Source: Branchiostoma belcheri
Lineage: Eukaryota > Chordata > Leptocardii > Amphioxiformes > Branchiostomatidae
DNA length: 64,000 nt
Reading direction: 5' to 3'
Assembly (NCBI RefSeq): GCF_001625305.1
Contig: NW_017802636.1
Location: 603,725-667,724 of the forward strand
Both the position numbers and the translations under genes were made by a program. Positions 26,892 to 39,494 of this stretch are shown piece by piece (the first letter of the stretch is position 1; each line of letters begins with the position of its first letter). Under the pieces are notes generated by a model. The model was not told where the DNA came from and did no database searches. It saw nothing but the letters and a program-made list of their open reading frames with translations.

Positions 26892-29800
26892 GATGATCAA
26901 CTAGTGTTCTCAGGTGTCGTCATGTGATTGTTCCGGCAGGTAAGGGGTCACGCCGGACAAACTTTGTTTGCTGAAGGGAGGAAAGTTCTCATTACAGCCT
27001 GCTGTTGTGTGTAAAATATATGTACTTTACACCAAACTGGCCTGATTTGGGCAACGTTATGACTTCCTTCAGATTTATGACTACAACCTAAGCACGACGT
27101 GGTGAATTTGGAAGAGCAGGAACTGAATTTGTGCAGTTAGCTGCTGAAATGGTGGCGGTCATTCCTGTCGCGAGCAGGATCTAACGGCAAGTGTTTGCCT
27201 ACGGGATGAATTTCATTCGAACGGACGGTCACATATGAACAAGTCAGGGTCACATGAAAACATATCATCTTTTGAATACCTTTGAATACCTCTCCACAAG
27301 AGACAAAATAATCACTTGAAACAGACAGTGCACGTGAGTTTCCTTCTTGCAGATCAGGGCAAGAACTGATTTGGAAGCAAGTTTTGATACCTCAGCTATC
27401 ACCTTCAAAATTACACACTTGCTTTTCTCTACATGTTTTTTTTTTGGCTTATGTTATAGTTAGTCATTTTACCATTTATTAATTCCCATGACCTAAGATA
27501 AATTCCATTTCCAGGACATTAGGCCGAATTAGGATCACCAAACAAGCCATAATCTGATCATCGGCCGTCACAGTAAACTTCATGTGACTTTATGTGTGCA
27601 AAGTCTAGACACCTACGCCATAAAGCCTGAGAATGGTGGCACGTACGCATTTGGCACTAACGACACGTTTAACGTTGCTGCGGCGTATTTATAAAGCTAG
27701 AGAGGTAATATCATGTACTTAGTGCCAAGATTGGAGACCATTTAAATATTAACAGTATTAGCAGCACTGCTGTGTAATATGCTGATAAGACAGGGCATTA
27801 TGAAACGTGAGAAGAAAATTGTAATCACGAGACAAAATTCGTTAACAATAAGGTTGATGAAGAAATACCTCTGTGATGAAGTCCGACCATTTTATGATTC
27901 TGTCTCCTCACCGGGCCGCCCTACGTAATGCGTCCTTATAGCCTATACAGACAACCCCACTGAGCCGTAGTGGTCGTTAATTTCAATGGCATATCGATAT
28001 ATCTGCTCTGCACACTGCCCCCCTCCCACCGTCATGGTCACGTACTGAGGATGGCAGTCTAGACACAGCCTCGCTGTGACAGTAGGAAGAAAAACAGGCA
28101 GACACCTTTTCCTCATCATCTTTAATGTCCCCATCAACATAGCAGCACCCACGCCTTTCACCTTTTAATGCCTCACACATAGCAACGTCACGTGGTGATA
28201 TTGAGAGTTGTATTTTCCGTCTAAGACCGGAAGTTAGTATCTAATGCAGCGTTTTTAAAAGTAAATACGAAGTCCTGCTGATCTGGGACCATCCTTGAAA
28301 ATCATGACATTCTTCTTGAACATCAAACATAGTTGCTATGATTTCTGACACATGTATCTGTAATATATTGCTCTCTTTCACCTAATACTAATTGCTATTT
28401 TGGCTGGATGCCCAACGCCGATACAGTGCCGGACACATCGTATTGCTTGCCAGTGCCCATGTACAAAACAAAGTCGATATATGTCTAGCACCCATACAAT
28501 GGCATACATATTGATAAGTATGCCACAAACAAACTATACGCACGTAATGACTATAAATAACGTTCTCGCATAAATATCACCAAAAGTAGCTTTAGACACA
28601 CTTCTTCTAGCCATTCAGTTGGAAACCTAAATACAAGTTGAAACGGATACAAGCTGGTAGATGGGTTACTGCTATACAGCGATATAATGATGTCAAAGAG
28701 CAGAGCAGGAAGGGTCAGTGGTGGGAGGTAAACATTAGAATTCTGCTCAGTGAACAGCTTATTAATAATAATTAAAAAAAACTACTGAACTGAATGATCA
28801 ATTGCACAATATGTTAACACAGCCACCATAATCTTTTCCTGTTAAGTACACAGTACCACTCATTCATCATAGTCCACCAATCCCCGCGGTGAAACAATGT
28901 GCTCGATGTTTGAATAACTCTCAACCGTTACTAAGCGTAACTTTGCAACTACTGGACTATGTACTGACTTCGCAGTTTTGAAAAACTGGATTAAAGTACA
29001 TATACTATAATTCTATATCAGCTTTCTCAATGGTCTTAGTTATTAGGTTTTTGTGTGTTCGATATATGCTCTAATAATTTACACTAACCCGTAGATCATA
29101 AAATGTTAAGTAGGCAACAATTCACATATCTATAGGATATTGATATCGATATCTTTACATTTTCTATAGTGAAATACGTATACCGTCACCGTCACATTTC
29201 TTTAAACATAGTAGAGAAATAATCTATTATACGTATTCATACATATACGTATACTATACGTATTATATTCTAACGTATTTTCGAAAATACCGATCCGAAG
29301 CCGGTAGCGTTTTTACCCTCCATGAAAATGGGGGTACTGTTTTTACTCCGTTTCATGTTTGGTCTGATATCTGAAGATCGGTGAGAAGGAACTGTACGAT
29401 ATTTGGCAGATTGATGGATGGGGCCTTGGAGATTGTGTAGGTTGACTTTGAGCCCCTGGTGATTGACCTTGGTACTGCAGTTTAATTTTTTTATTCTATT
29501 GTTGGCGCGTTATGGACTGTTTGTGCGATATTAAGGTAGCATGTAGTTGTTATCATTATGGTTTAGTGGTTTAAATTTGGGTTTCCTAGCTGTTTGCGTT
29601 TGATATTTACAAAATGTTTAACGTTGGTCTTTTTGTGTTGAATGTTTGGAAAATCTGGTGGATGGTTTGGTATAATTTTTGGTATGTGGGTAGTTGTTGA
29701 GTCTCTTTGTGTTTTAGAGGACATTAGCAGGTTGTCGTATATTTGTATTGCTTAATTTAAAAGGATTTCTACATTATCACCCCTATTTTATAGTAGTGTG

Positions 29801-29942
29801 GTCTTTGTTGACCCCAATTGGCACACAGTGTATCTATTTTTATCTCCTGTTTGACAGGCTATATATTTCTTTGGTCTGGTTATTTTTGGGTTACTGACCT
29901 GCCGGCCTTGCTAATGGGGCGGTTTGTTTGTGTTGTGATTGA

Positions 29943-29957
29943 GAGGTCAATGACCTC
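29943..29957. promoter_or_regulatory. Perfect IR1 nuclear-receptor-type half-site pair
   Basis: GAGGTCAATGACCTC is a perfect palindrome of two AGGTCA half-sites separated by one base, the arrangement bound by FXR- or EcR-type receptor heterodimers. It lies beyond the 3' end of TRIM-NHL B and about 3 kb upstream of TRIM-NHL A. Function is inferred from the motif alone; such a site can occur by chance. Confidence 0.35.
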
Positions 29958-30014
29958 ACCTCTGCAGGATTGATACCTGTGCCTCTTCCCCCCCCCCTCC
30001 CCACCTCTGTTACC

Positions 30015-30034
30015 NNNNNNNNNNNNNNNNNNNN
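30015..30034. other. Assembly gap (20 N) inside a poly-C tract
   Basis: Twenty N flanked on both sides by near-identical sequence (C-run, then ACCTCTGTTACC). This suggests a tandem repeat that was not resolved. Confidence 0.9.
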
Positions 30035-30611
30035 TCCCCCCCCCCCCTCCCCCAACCTCTGTTACCAATTAGTGATGTAAATAAACTACCTCCGACCGCG
30101 TGGTCGGGGCCAGTCCTGAGTTGTATATCTGGGAGTGAAGTCGTCCCTCTCTCTCGTGACCACGTAACATCAATTTGCTCAGTTAACAAAGAGATCAGAG
30201 TAAGATTCCTTCATTACTATTCGCTATGACATGATATATATAAAATAAAGTATACCAAACACATTGCAGGCTGCTCATTCATTTCTTTAGTTATTTCTTT
30301 CAAATCAGAACATACAACTCTAAATAATTATAAGTAATAAAACTCACTTGAAATTTAGCTGAGTTGGTAGTTACATGCTAATATTAAAATTATACCAAGA
30401 CAAAGCAACTCCCACATTATTCATGGCCATATAACGTCAAATTACATTTAAACCCATCTGCCTTCTTCTAACCATTCTTCATCTTCATCTGAACATACCT
30501 TCCATATACAATGAATACAGGTGATAACATAAATAAAACCTTACAACACCAACCTCCTCCATGGAGGGAAGATGTCCCTGACTTCTCCTTGTTGTTTACT
30601 GTGGCAACAAC

Positions 30612-33600
30612 TTAAGACAGACTGTAAACCCTCACGACTTGTTTATCTCGCTCTGACACCACCAGGCGACCCTCAGGGGTAATGCAGAGTGCCCTCGGCC
30701 CTTGCTGCGGCTCGTCGCTGATGATGAGATACTCCCTGAACTTCCCGTCGCAGTCGAACAGTTTGACGGGGTAGGGAGTGCTGTCGGCCACGATGATGTC
30801 GTCTGTAGCGTCCACACAGAGCCCGTACGGGAAGACAAGGTTGTTGTCCTTCGTTCCGTCTCGCCCCACCTGTGACGATAAATGACAGTGATTACAACTA
30901 TATCACCATGCCCCCTAGCTATCCCTATGTTAGAAATCCAAACTTGGTCTTAGAAAGTGATAATATGAAGATCCCCAAAGAATATTTGCCTTGGCAAAGT
31001 TACGATAACTTCATGTTTACGTCAAATGCTAGTCTGGTTGCATATCCTCTGTGTATAGTTAATACAGTCGGTTAGCCATCGACAGGGGAACTATGGCAAC
31101 CAGGCTAAAGAAATGCTACATGACAGAATTGGAATTGGTGACCCATCTAATTGGTCTCTCATACACTATGCACACTTGAACCCACCTTTTTGATGAAGGT
31201 GCCTCGTGAGTCGAACATCTTGACACACTGGTTGTGCTTGTCGGAGACCAGGATGTTGTTCTTGGCGTTAACGGCCACGTTGTACGGTTTGTTAAAATGG
31301 TGGTCCTCATTTCCAAACCTGGATAGAAAGTATATAAGGAATGGGTTTTGTTTTAGTTGTTTTCAGAATGTTGTGACATTGAGAGAAAAAGAGCAAAGGG
31401 GTAAAAAATATTTAGATGTACATGTACTAGCGGGTCAGATACAAGATTTCTCAATTAACAATACGGTATGAATTGACCAGAGAGGACTGTGCATGATACC
31501 AGGCTTGCTTCGTCACAGTTTTAACAAACATGAATCTGAGATACACGATACTGAACATATTGATCTTGATATATTTTCAGAAGGCCCAACAACTAGTATA
31601 TTTGCTGACCTAACGACAACCCCCAGTCCCGGCTAACACAGGCAACCGTTTTTGTACTGAACAAACGACAAGACAACATGACGATAACCTACACTCCGAA
31701 CTGGTGGATAAGTCTCCCGTCCGGCAGGTGGATACTGACGCGGTGTTTGTGGACGTCCGTCACCACGATCCGCCCGTTCTTATCCACCACCAGCCCGTAC
31801 GCGTACTCGAACTGGCCCGTCGTGCCAAACTCGCCAAGGAAGCTTCCTGAGGATTGATGGAATGAATGAATGAATGTGTTGATGGATTGATTAACTGACT
31901 GACTGACTTATTGATTGATTGATTGATTGATTGCTTAAAGGACGAGAGGACAAATGAATGAATAGGTACTTCAGCAACATCAATTTGACAAATTTTGAAT
32001 TTAAAACACAGAGCAAGACGCTAAGATATGCACACAAAAACAGCTTATGATCAATGAATATATATCAAGACAGAAAAATGATAATATAAACAGAAGGGAA
32101 GGTAACATGAAAAGTAGAAATAAATTATCCTATGTAACAGTATGGTTACTTGAGATTTTGGTACTAAAGTTGTGAATTTTTAACTTTTGTTAGACTAAAT
32201 GCACATCATAAATGTTAGCTCAAGTGCCTCACCTGTCGGAGTCAACATCTGCACCTTCCCCTCGCCGTGCAGGTTCCCGCTGACGATGAAGATGTTGTCC
32301 TGGGTGATGGCCACGTTCCGCGGGTACATGGACGTCTTGATCTTGTACTTGAACTTCCCGCTTCCGTCAAACACCTAGTACATACACAGAACATGGTAAG
32401 GTTATGCCTATACTTCGTTGTGGGCAAAAGTTAAAAGGTCGATCAGTGCACACAGTGTTCATGCCCTAAACTCTGTTCAAATCAGTGTGTGTTCTGTTTG
32501 TTTGTTTGTTTGTTTGTTTGTTTGTTTGTTTGTTTGTTTGTCTGTTGTCACAAATTATAGCTCTGACCTGTAGACGTCTTGTGTCCGAGTCGGCGACCAC
32601 GAAGTCCCCTTCAGGAGTGACCTGCACACCTGCCGGCGCCATGAAGTGTCCATCGTCATCTCCTGCGGTGGCAAAAAAGGGTTGAACATTCATCCATGAA
32701 ATAAAACAACACACTGGAACGTTATCAAATTAGTATGCTCTTGTCATGGTTACATCGTGATCTTCTCTTCAGCACCGCATTACTTTTAACACTAAGTAAA
32801 CGGAAAAAAGTGTCCCGAAAAGAAACGGATTATTTCACCTTTTCCTCCGAACTCCAACATTAGCCTGGCTCTCCCGGTCACCCCTGGGTCCACTCCCTCG
32901 TCCTCCTCTCCGTCCGCCAGGCCGCTGACCTTCAGACTGTCCGATGTCTCCAGGATGTCGTGCAGGCTGGACTGCCGGCCCTCCGTGGACAGGTTCAGGA
33001 TGTCCGGAGCCTGGTTCTCTATGTAGCCGAGCTGTGGTGTGTGGACACAACAGTATATCAGTATCATGTTGTAAAGAAGAAAGAATCCTCGGTGCCTTGT
33101 GACAAAACTTATCATTGACAAATCAAGTTATCAAACAAAAACAAAGACAAACCTTTTGCACGATATACTGCACGTCTGCGTCCTCGGTGATGAACTTGAG
33201 TTTGGTGGCTCTGATGGCGTCGATGTCACCCACCGTCTGCCTGGGAACGAGACACGACAGCTGGTTCAATCGGTTGGTCACGTGGTCCTGATAGTCAACC
33301 ACTTCGGTCTGAAAAAAAAAAACGAGACAAAATGTTTCACATACGAGAGAGTTATAGCACGTTAGCCTCCGCCAGGCTTCGTTAGTCTCTACCAGGCTTC
33401 GTTAGCGGTTGGAAAGAGTGGCCAATATTACTATTAGCGTTAGCAGAATACATTTTCGGGTGCGGCCAAATACCCTGGCATGTTATCTGTGTATTTGGCC
33501 AATTTCTACTTTTTTTTGCAGCCGCTTGCGAAGCCTGGTAGAGGCTAACAACAGTTGACATTCCGCCAGATGGGGTCGATAAATCCTCAATGATTGCTCA

Positions 33601-35702
33601 CATGAGGTGGCAGATCGTTCTGATCAATTATTTAACCCAATCCATGACAAGAGAACAATTTGATCTCAGATTATTTAGGATTATGTAAAAATCGATTTTC
33701 TCTGTGATTTACAACGAAGGTATCAGGCAGGAATAGCAGAACGCCATAATTACACATACGTATGCACATAACGAATGGGAGAGGAAATGCAATATATATG
33801 AATATCCAAATCCCCTGTGCTCTGAGAAAAATTGAGGGACCTTCCCTGAAAATTTTACTTTTCTCTCAATTACCTTTCTTATAAGAAAAGGGGAAGAACG
33901 CTGTACCTATTCAAACCAGGTAGTCCGTATTTTCACAGGTGACCTGGTTTCTACCAAAACAGGACACAGTGTTTCCCTGTGACTGTTTTCCGTATTTGTT
34001 GTTTTCGTACGTGTGCGAAACAAAGAGGAAAATCCCTTCTTACCTGGGTCCCATATTTGAGGAGCTTTCCTGTGAACTCGCAGCTCGATCTCAGTTTGGC
34101 GACCTGGAATTCTAACTTCTCCCTCTCAGTGGATAGTTCTACCCTCTCCTGGGTAAACATCATGTCCAGATCGCTGAGCAGACCGTCCTTGTAGTCCAGT
34201 ATAGACTTCGTGAACAGTTCCACCCTCTCCATAATCTCCCTCTCTGCGTCTTCCCTCTGCTTCTTCTTGTCCTTCTCTACTTCTGCGACTACATTCATGG
34301 CGGTTTCGAACGCTCTGATCTGGTCGTTTGTGGACCGGAGGAAAGTCTCTATGACCATCTTTGTCTTGGAAACGATGTCTTTCATTTGGGAGTACTTGTG
34401 GTCTTTGTGTTCGTCAAACAACCCCAGTAAGCAGACTGGGATTTGACAACTATCGCAGAAGAACTTGAGATATTCCCCGTCGTGTTTCGGACACGCGACC
34501 ATCTGCCGAGCTCGCTGCTGGTAGTTTTCCTCGTGACGGAGGAACTTGAAGTCCTTAAGGCTGAGGACCCGGTGTGTCTTGGTGTATTTTGTACGGTGGT
34601 GGATCTGAGAGCACTCCTGACAGAGGAAGTCCGAGCACTGGACGCAGTGCGAGGCGGCAGGCGTCTTCTCAGGGCAGATGTTACAGACGGAGGACATGAT
34701 ATCCGCAGCCATGTCCTTGGTCTCCTTCAGTCCCTGTTGGTGTTTAAACGCCTCCGCTAACCCGTCCATAAAAACGTCATCCCTGAGGTCGTCCACCCCG
34801 TTCTCCTTCCCTTCCAAGGACACGGCCTCGTCGCAGGTCGGACAGACGAATTTCGTAGCCCCCTGGGGCACCTGTTTCCTCAGACACTGAAGACAGAATG
34901 TGTGCAGACAGTCTAGTAACTTGGGCTTGGTGAAAAGGCGAGAACAGATCTGACAGACGAGGAAGCCCTGTTCCCTGGCGGCTGCTGACAGACTTTTCGC
35001 CGGGTCTCCGGAATAAGAAGCCACACGGCGGTGGGTTGGGGTGCCGGCGGGTTTTAAGTTCGGGGCTGCTGAACGGTTTGGAGTGGAGGATAGACCGTTT
35101 GTCTTTGGAGTGGAAGGCATTTTAAACCCCTGCTCAGGTGCGCTGGCCGCCGTCTTCGCTGAGTCAGGAGTGCTTGTGACAGGCCCTGGTCCGTTGCTGG
35201 TCGAGATTTCTGGCGTTTTGGTGTTTTGAGTTGCAGTATCGTTTGAATCCGGTGGTGCTTGATCAGGCTTGGAATCACCGGAGGCTATTAAACCTTTGGC
35301 AGATGAGTCCACGGGCTGGTTTACAGGTGTGCTTGTGACTTGTGTCTCATTGCTGGCCTCTTCACTGTTGGGATCGTTTAGTTGTGGTATAGCCGTGTCA
35401 GAAGGCTTGTCCTTGCTGATCTGGGGACTCAAGTCGTTGTCTGATTCCGCCGGCACTTGCTGCGAGGCGTCGTTGTTTTCTAGTTGTATGACAGGTATCT
35501 CCTGTCCCACGGAATCTCCGTTTGTTGGTGTTGGTAAATCTCCCTCCTGTGGCTTAACGGGTGGGTCAGTCAGTCCCGTTTGGGGCTCAGTGCCTTCCGC
35601 GGGAACTTCCTCGTCCCTTGGAGTCTCGACGCTCCCCTCCCCGTCCAGAACAACCCCCTGGTCCGCCTCTTCAGGCGGTATGTTGTCACCGACGTCTGCC
35701 AT
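30612..35702 (-). CDS. TRIM-NHL E3 ubiquitin ligase, paralogue B (long disordered N-terminus, RING, two B-boxes, coiled coil, NHL)
   Basis: Predicted E3 ubiquitin ligase. Exons: 35702-34044, 33308-33153, 33031-32839, 32662-32568, 32374-32233, 31846-31693, 31318-31186, 30869-30612 (stop TAA). All phases join, giving about 929 residues. The start is the ATG of MADVGDN (AAG before, G after); an in-frame ATG 42 bases upstream is possible but in a weaker context. The first 240 residues are rich in Ser, Thr, Pro, Glu, Gln and Asn and look disordered. RING at about 241-285 (CQICSRLFTKPKLLDCLHTF, then CPTC). B-box 1 includes CVQCSDFLCQECSQIHH, B-box 2 CPKHDGEYLKFFCDSCQ. A coiled coil and a six-bladed NHL propeller follow. 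No filamin domain. RING plus two B-boxes plus NHL resembles fly Mei-P26 in layout. The linker FITEDADVQYIVQK matches FVTEDADVQYVLQK in the neighbouring gene, so the two are paralogues. Confidence 0.88.
31855..31935. repeat. Degenerate tetranucleotide repeats in an intron
   Basis: Runs of GAAT, GACT and GATT units occur in series within an intron of TRIM-NHL gene B. Confidence 0.65.
32495..32540. repeat. GTTT microsatellite
   Basis: About eleven tandem GTTT units lie in an intron of TRIM-NHL gene B, starting only about 28 bases beyond the donor site of the exon 32662-32568. Confidence 0.9.
33361..33549. mobile_element. MITE-like element with GTTAGCCTCTACCAGGCTTC-type ends
   Basis: Two tandem copies of a roughly 20-base end motif (GTTAGCCTCCGCCAGGCTTC and GTTAGTCTCTACCAGGCTTC at 33361-33400) face an inverted copy, GAAGCCTGGTAGAGGCTAAC, ending at 33549. 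The interior holds GGAAAGAGTGGCC and TTGGCCAATTTCTAC, also roughly inverted. A related fragment occurs at 45731-45785, so this is a dispersed family. It is non-coding and lies in the first intron of TRIM-NHL gene B. Confidence 0.7.
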
Positions 35703-36175
35703 CTTGGAGAAAGGAGATACGTGGCTCGGAGTCGAGATTAACATATTGGAGGGCAACGACTAGAAAAACCAGTTCTGACTGCGAAACTGCAGCGGGCAGG
35801 GGCCTCCGTGTTCAAAACACGCCTTGCAATTGGGCACAGTTGACCCGTGAGGTGACGCGCGTGAACAATCAAGCCGGCGCAGACACAATGACTTCCTTCC
35901 AAAGGGACCACAAAGTTCAAATTGATGTGAAAAGAAGGGCCAACGACTGTAACGACGTGACGGCCCGGATAAAATTACACGTCAAACGGGCGGGCGGGGT
36001 CGGCAGGTGAGAGGTTAGAGGTTCGGGTATTGTTTTCACCATACAGGTAAGGTACCGGTAATTAAGTAGCACAGGACGACACCCCCGTGCAAGACTGATC
36101 ACAACCAAACATGAGGATCGCTATTTCAAACAGGGCGTTTCCCGGCACTACCTGTTTCACCTGGGTGTACCTGGA

Positions 36176-36183
36176 TGACGTCA
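36176..36183. promoter_or_regulatory. CRE-type site upstream of TRIM-NHL gene B
   Basis: A full palindromic TGACGTCA lies about 475 bases upstream of the predicted start codon of TRIM-NHL B, in a GC-richer stretch with several ACCTG/CAGGT motifs. This is compatible with a CREB/ATF site in the promoter, by motif only. Confidence 0.35.
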
Positions 36184-36199
36184 CGCACGGGAACTCTCA

Positions 36200-37490
36200 G
36201 GTGAAACAACGACAAGGTGTTTGGTTACACAGGTGACACCATTCCGTGTTATAACGGGGAACACCTGTAGTATTACTCGTCCACAGCGCGCCTAGACGTC
36301 TGTGCAGATTTCTGTCACGTCTTTGTCGGCTGATAACCGCTCGTCTGGCGACCTTTTCTGCGAGACGTCCCATGTGAAAAGTTAACAACTGGAGCTTCGC
36401 ATTGTCCCTGACAGAACTGGGCTGTACAGGAGACGTGTGTACACAGCAAACAGAGCCGGCAAATCCGCGGGGCCGACACGGCATGTTGATACTCCGCGAC
36501 GTGACTAAGCACTTGGATGGAGTGAATCATCTCGGAGAAGGCATCATATGAACATTCATGTTCATATCTATAAATATCGACCAACGGACCAGATGTCATC
36601 GCTGGATGACTACAGCAGGGAAATCATGAGAGATGCCCTCATTGAACGAATACAGACCATTATATCATGACTAGTACATGTATAATATTTGCTCAAACAA
36701 AAGTCACAGAATTAATGTTTTGTTTGTCTCCTGAATTTTCTGTTAATTTCGAGGAAATGTACCACATTTATGACATTTTTACTGATCGTATTGACAGTCG
36801 TTGATATCCATAATGAATATTTCATAACTATCAACATTTACTTTTCCGCCCTTTCCTTTGTCTCTGCTGCAATATAGTCTGTAAAAGTATAGAGTGTTCA
36901 GTCAATAGAAATAAGTCATTGGAAGTGCCTATTTCATAAAATTGGGATGAGATGAAGGATAATAACATGTCAGGGACCCAGCCGTACCAGTCCTGTTGTG
37001 TATCCAGACATGTAAACATGTCCGTGTTTACACACGTGACTGGGTATTGTAACTCATACCAGGAAATACCAACATCTCTGATCAGCCTTAGGTTTAAAAA
37101 CATCTAATCCTGGCTACAGTAGGGCTGTATGCAGATGCGTTTCACAATTGACCAATCCTGACTGTCCATGGCAATGTCCGTCAAATATTTGCATTTTTAT
37201 GTTTTCTGCATTTTGAAGGAGGTGGGCACAGAGCTGTGGAATGGTCTATCATGGGGAGAAGTTATGAATGTTTTATGTAAGTGCGAAGTGTGATGAAAAT
37301 TAACATGAGAGGAGGGGGAAAATTTCTGGCATCCCTCAATCTACTGCATATAGTAAAACAGTTTGTACGTTTATAATGAAATAAACTTTGATACATGTAC
37401 AGCATCTTTAGACTTATTACATATAATTTGTTACTGTAACATTTTCAAAACTTCACAACAAAGAAAAACGTACATGGTAACATACTCAGT
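36200..37490. other. Intergenic region between TRIM-NHL gene B and YKT6
   Basis: No gene-like frame is seen. The segment separates the 5' end of one - strand gene from the 3' end of another. Confidence 0.45.
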
Positions 37491-37499
37491 GATACAGAA

Positions 37500-39486
37500 A
37501 CATTTATTTGCTTCATCTTCAAACAAGTGGAAGGTGCCCAGTAGACCGAGGCCCATCCATGAAAATAGACGTGATTCCAGCCCAATACAAATACTGACAC
37601 ACTAAAATAACGGCACTTTGCTGGCTATTGCATACACAATGCTAGTCCACTACTGGAAGAGGTTGTAGTGTTCACTTTTGGAGTAATTTTTTTAGTAAAA
37701 CCATTTCAACACTAGCCATTCATCTGAAAGTCATCCTATCTATTCCCAAGAACATCAGAGATCATATATTTCCCTCAGAAATTCTGAACAAGGAAAGTGA
37801 TTTAAGTAAAAAAACAGGTCAGGTAAAAATGGAAGAGATGGTACAGAAACTGTATTGAGTGAAAAATTGAAAAGATGGTAGACTGAGTGTTTGATAAAAA
37901 TCTCTTAAACAGTTACGAGAGCTTCCTTTTTATGTCTGTTCTAAAAGTGGACTAACTTCTCTTGTGTCACAAACTGTTGATATTCTTATTACACCATTAT
38001 CTTGTCAAAATAAATAGTTGCAGTATAACATTGGTGGTAGAATTAATGGGGTCGGACACGATGTCATATAGGACTTTGATGGCCCACTTATCAATTTGGC
38101 CATTTTCCCCCATCATTGAGCAAACCTTTACATAGTAGAAGTTTACAATAATCACAAAAATAATATCTTAACTGTACAATTGTCACACAGCTAGACTATA
38201 TTGTAGCTTTACAACATATTCACTTGTCCTGTGATCTGATTTCTAGCTCACTATAAAAGGCATCAGGGACACAACTTAACCTCTGACCTCCAAAGATCAG
38301 CCCTTCATTGCAAAATGAGCTGTAGACGATGTCACAAGCCACCATGTTTGACCAACTTTTAAAACTCATCATTCTCCTTTACAAGACATAACTACAGCAG
38401 TACTTTACATTTCACAAAAGCAATGTGGGCTGAGGAAATCTAAAAACATTCTCTCCTCTTCTCTGCCCATTCTGCAACTCATTGGTATTGTTTAGTTTAG
38501 TTACCAGAACTTATGTCCATATTTACCCATTCAAAATCCAGATGATCAGCTCCCTCCTCTAACCATTCATGTCCTTCATACTTTCAAACATCACTGTACA
38601 GCTCTGTGGAACAGACACTATAATGACTATACAGGAAGGTACAATTGCGATACCCATTAAGCATGTAGCTGTCTGCACATCAAATCATTAAGATGGTTCT
38701 CAATTATGTAATTTTGATGGTGAGGGAGTATTAATCATATCTGTAGTTGTGCATCTAAGTCTACATATTTCATGACTTGAAAATACAAGATGGTGTTACA
38801 AAGATCACAAAGGTTGCACTATTCAGTACTTGACATGTTAACCCTCTACTTGCTAAAATGTGCTACAACAAATACAACTTTTGTGCGTGGAGAAGCTAAC
38901 AATCCTTAACAACATTTGTACTATGTAGATATTTTTGGCTTCAATGATGTGGTTCCAGGGCATCAATACACAAAGAGCCACCACACATTTACTGTCTGCC
39001 TCTGATATTCATACATAATGTATCATTTTCTCTCTTTTCACAAATGTACATTAATGGTTATTATAGTGCTGCACCACCCCTCAAATACAACATTCATGTC
39101 AACTTGTCAACAGAGCTGAACAACTTATACTGGACACTTTCTGACCATTTTAAGATAAAATTACATGTACTGTTTAGAGTCACAAAAGATTCGATTAGAC
39201 CTGCTCATGGCGCTCACAATACTACAAAGTGAAGCACACAAATTTACCACTATGGCAAGGGGGCCAGTTCTTACAATTAAAAAGCATATGGCAGTTGTGT
39301 CTGTCCAGTTGCACAACACAAGACGCATTTTCTGTGCAACAAACTTTCCAGGTTTGTCTGTGTGACAAGAAATACTTAGACCTTTCTTTTGTCTGCCTTT
39401 GTGAGTAAGTGCCTAAAGTATTAAACAGATGCATACTGTTTGAAAAATGTGTCTGCTAGCAAGCTGAAATATTCCCCACACCTGAC
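37500..39486 (-). other. Probable long YKT6 3' UTR
   Basis: About 2 kb of AT-rich sequence downstream of the YKT6 stop on the - strand, without exon-like frames. An AATAAA on the - strand (TTTATT near 37502) is the most distal candidate polyadenylation signal. The extent is inferred from the absence of other genes, not from transcript data. Confidence 0.35.
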
Positions 39487-39494
39487 CTACAGGA

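Larger units (their letters stand above)
26892..30611. other. Intergenic region between the two TRIM-NHL genes
   Basis: No exon recognised. The part just above 26891 should contain the promoter of TRIM-NHL A, and the part below 30612 the 3' UTR of TRIM-NHL B. Between about 29300 and 29880 the + strand is clearly G/T-rich and C-poor, unlike its surroundings, which could mark a decayed insertion or a processed transcript region. Poly-C tracts flank a 20-N gap at 30015-30034. Confidence 0.5.

Noticed and set aside
23818-35702. Calling the two TRIM-NHL genes TRIM2 or TRIM3 orthologues
   Set aside because: Both lack the filamin domain that lies between coiled coil and NHL in TRIM2/3, so no symbol was assigned.
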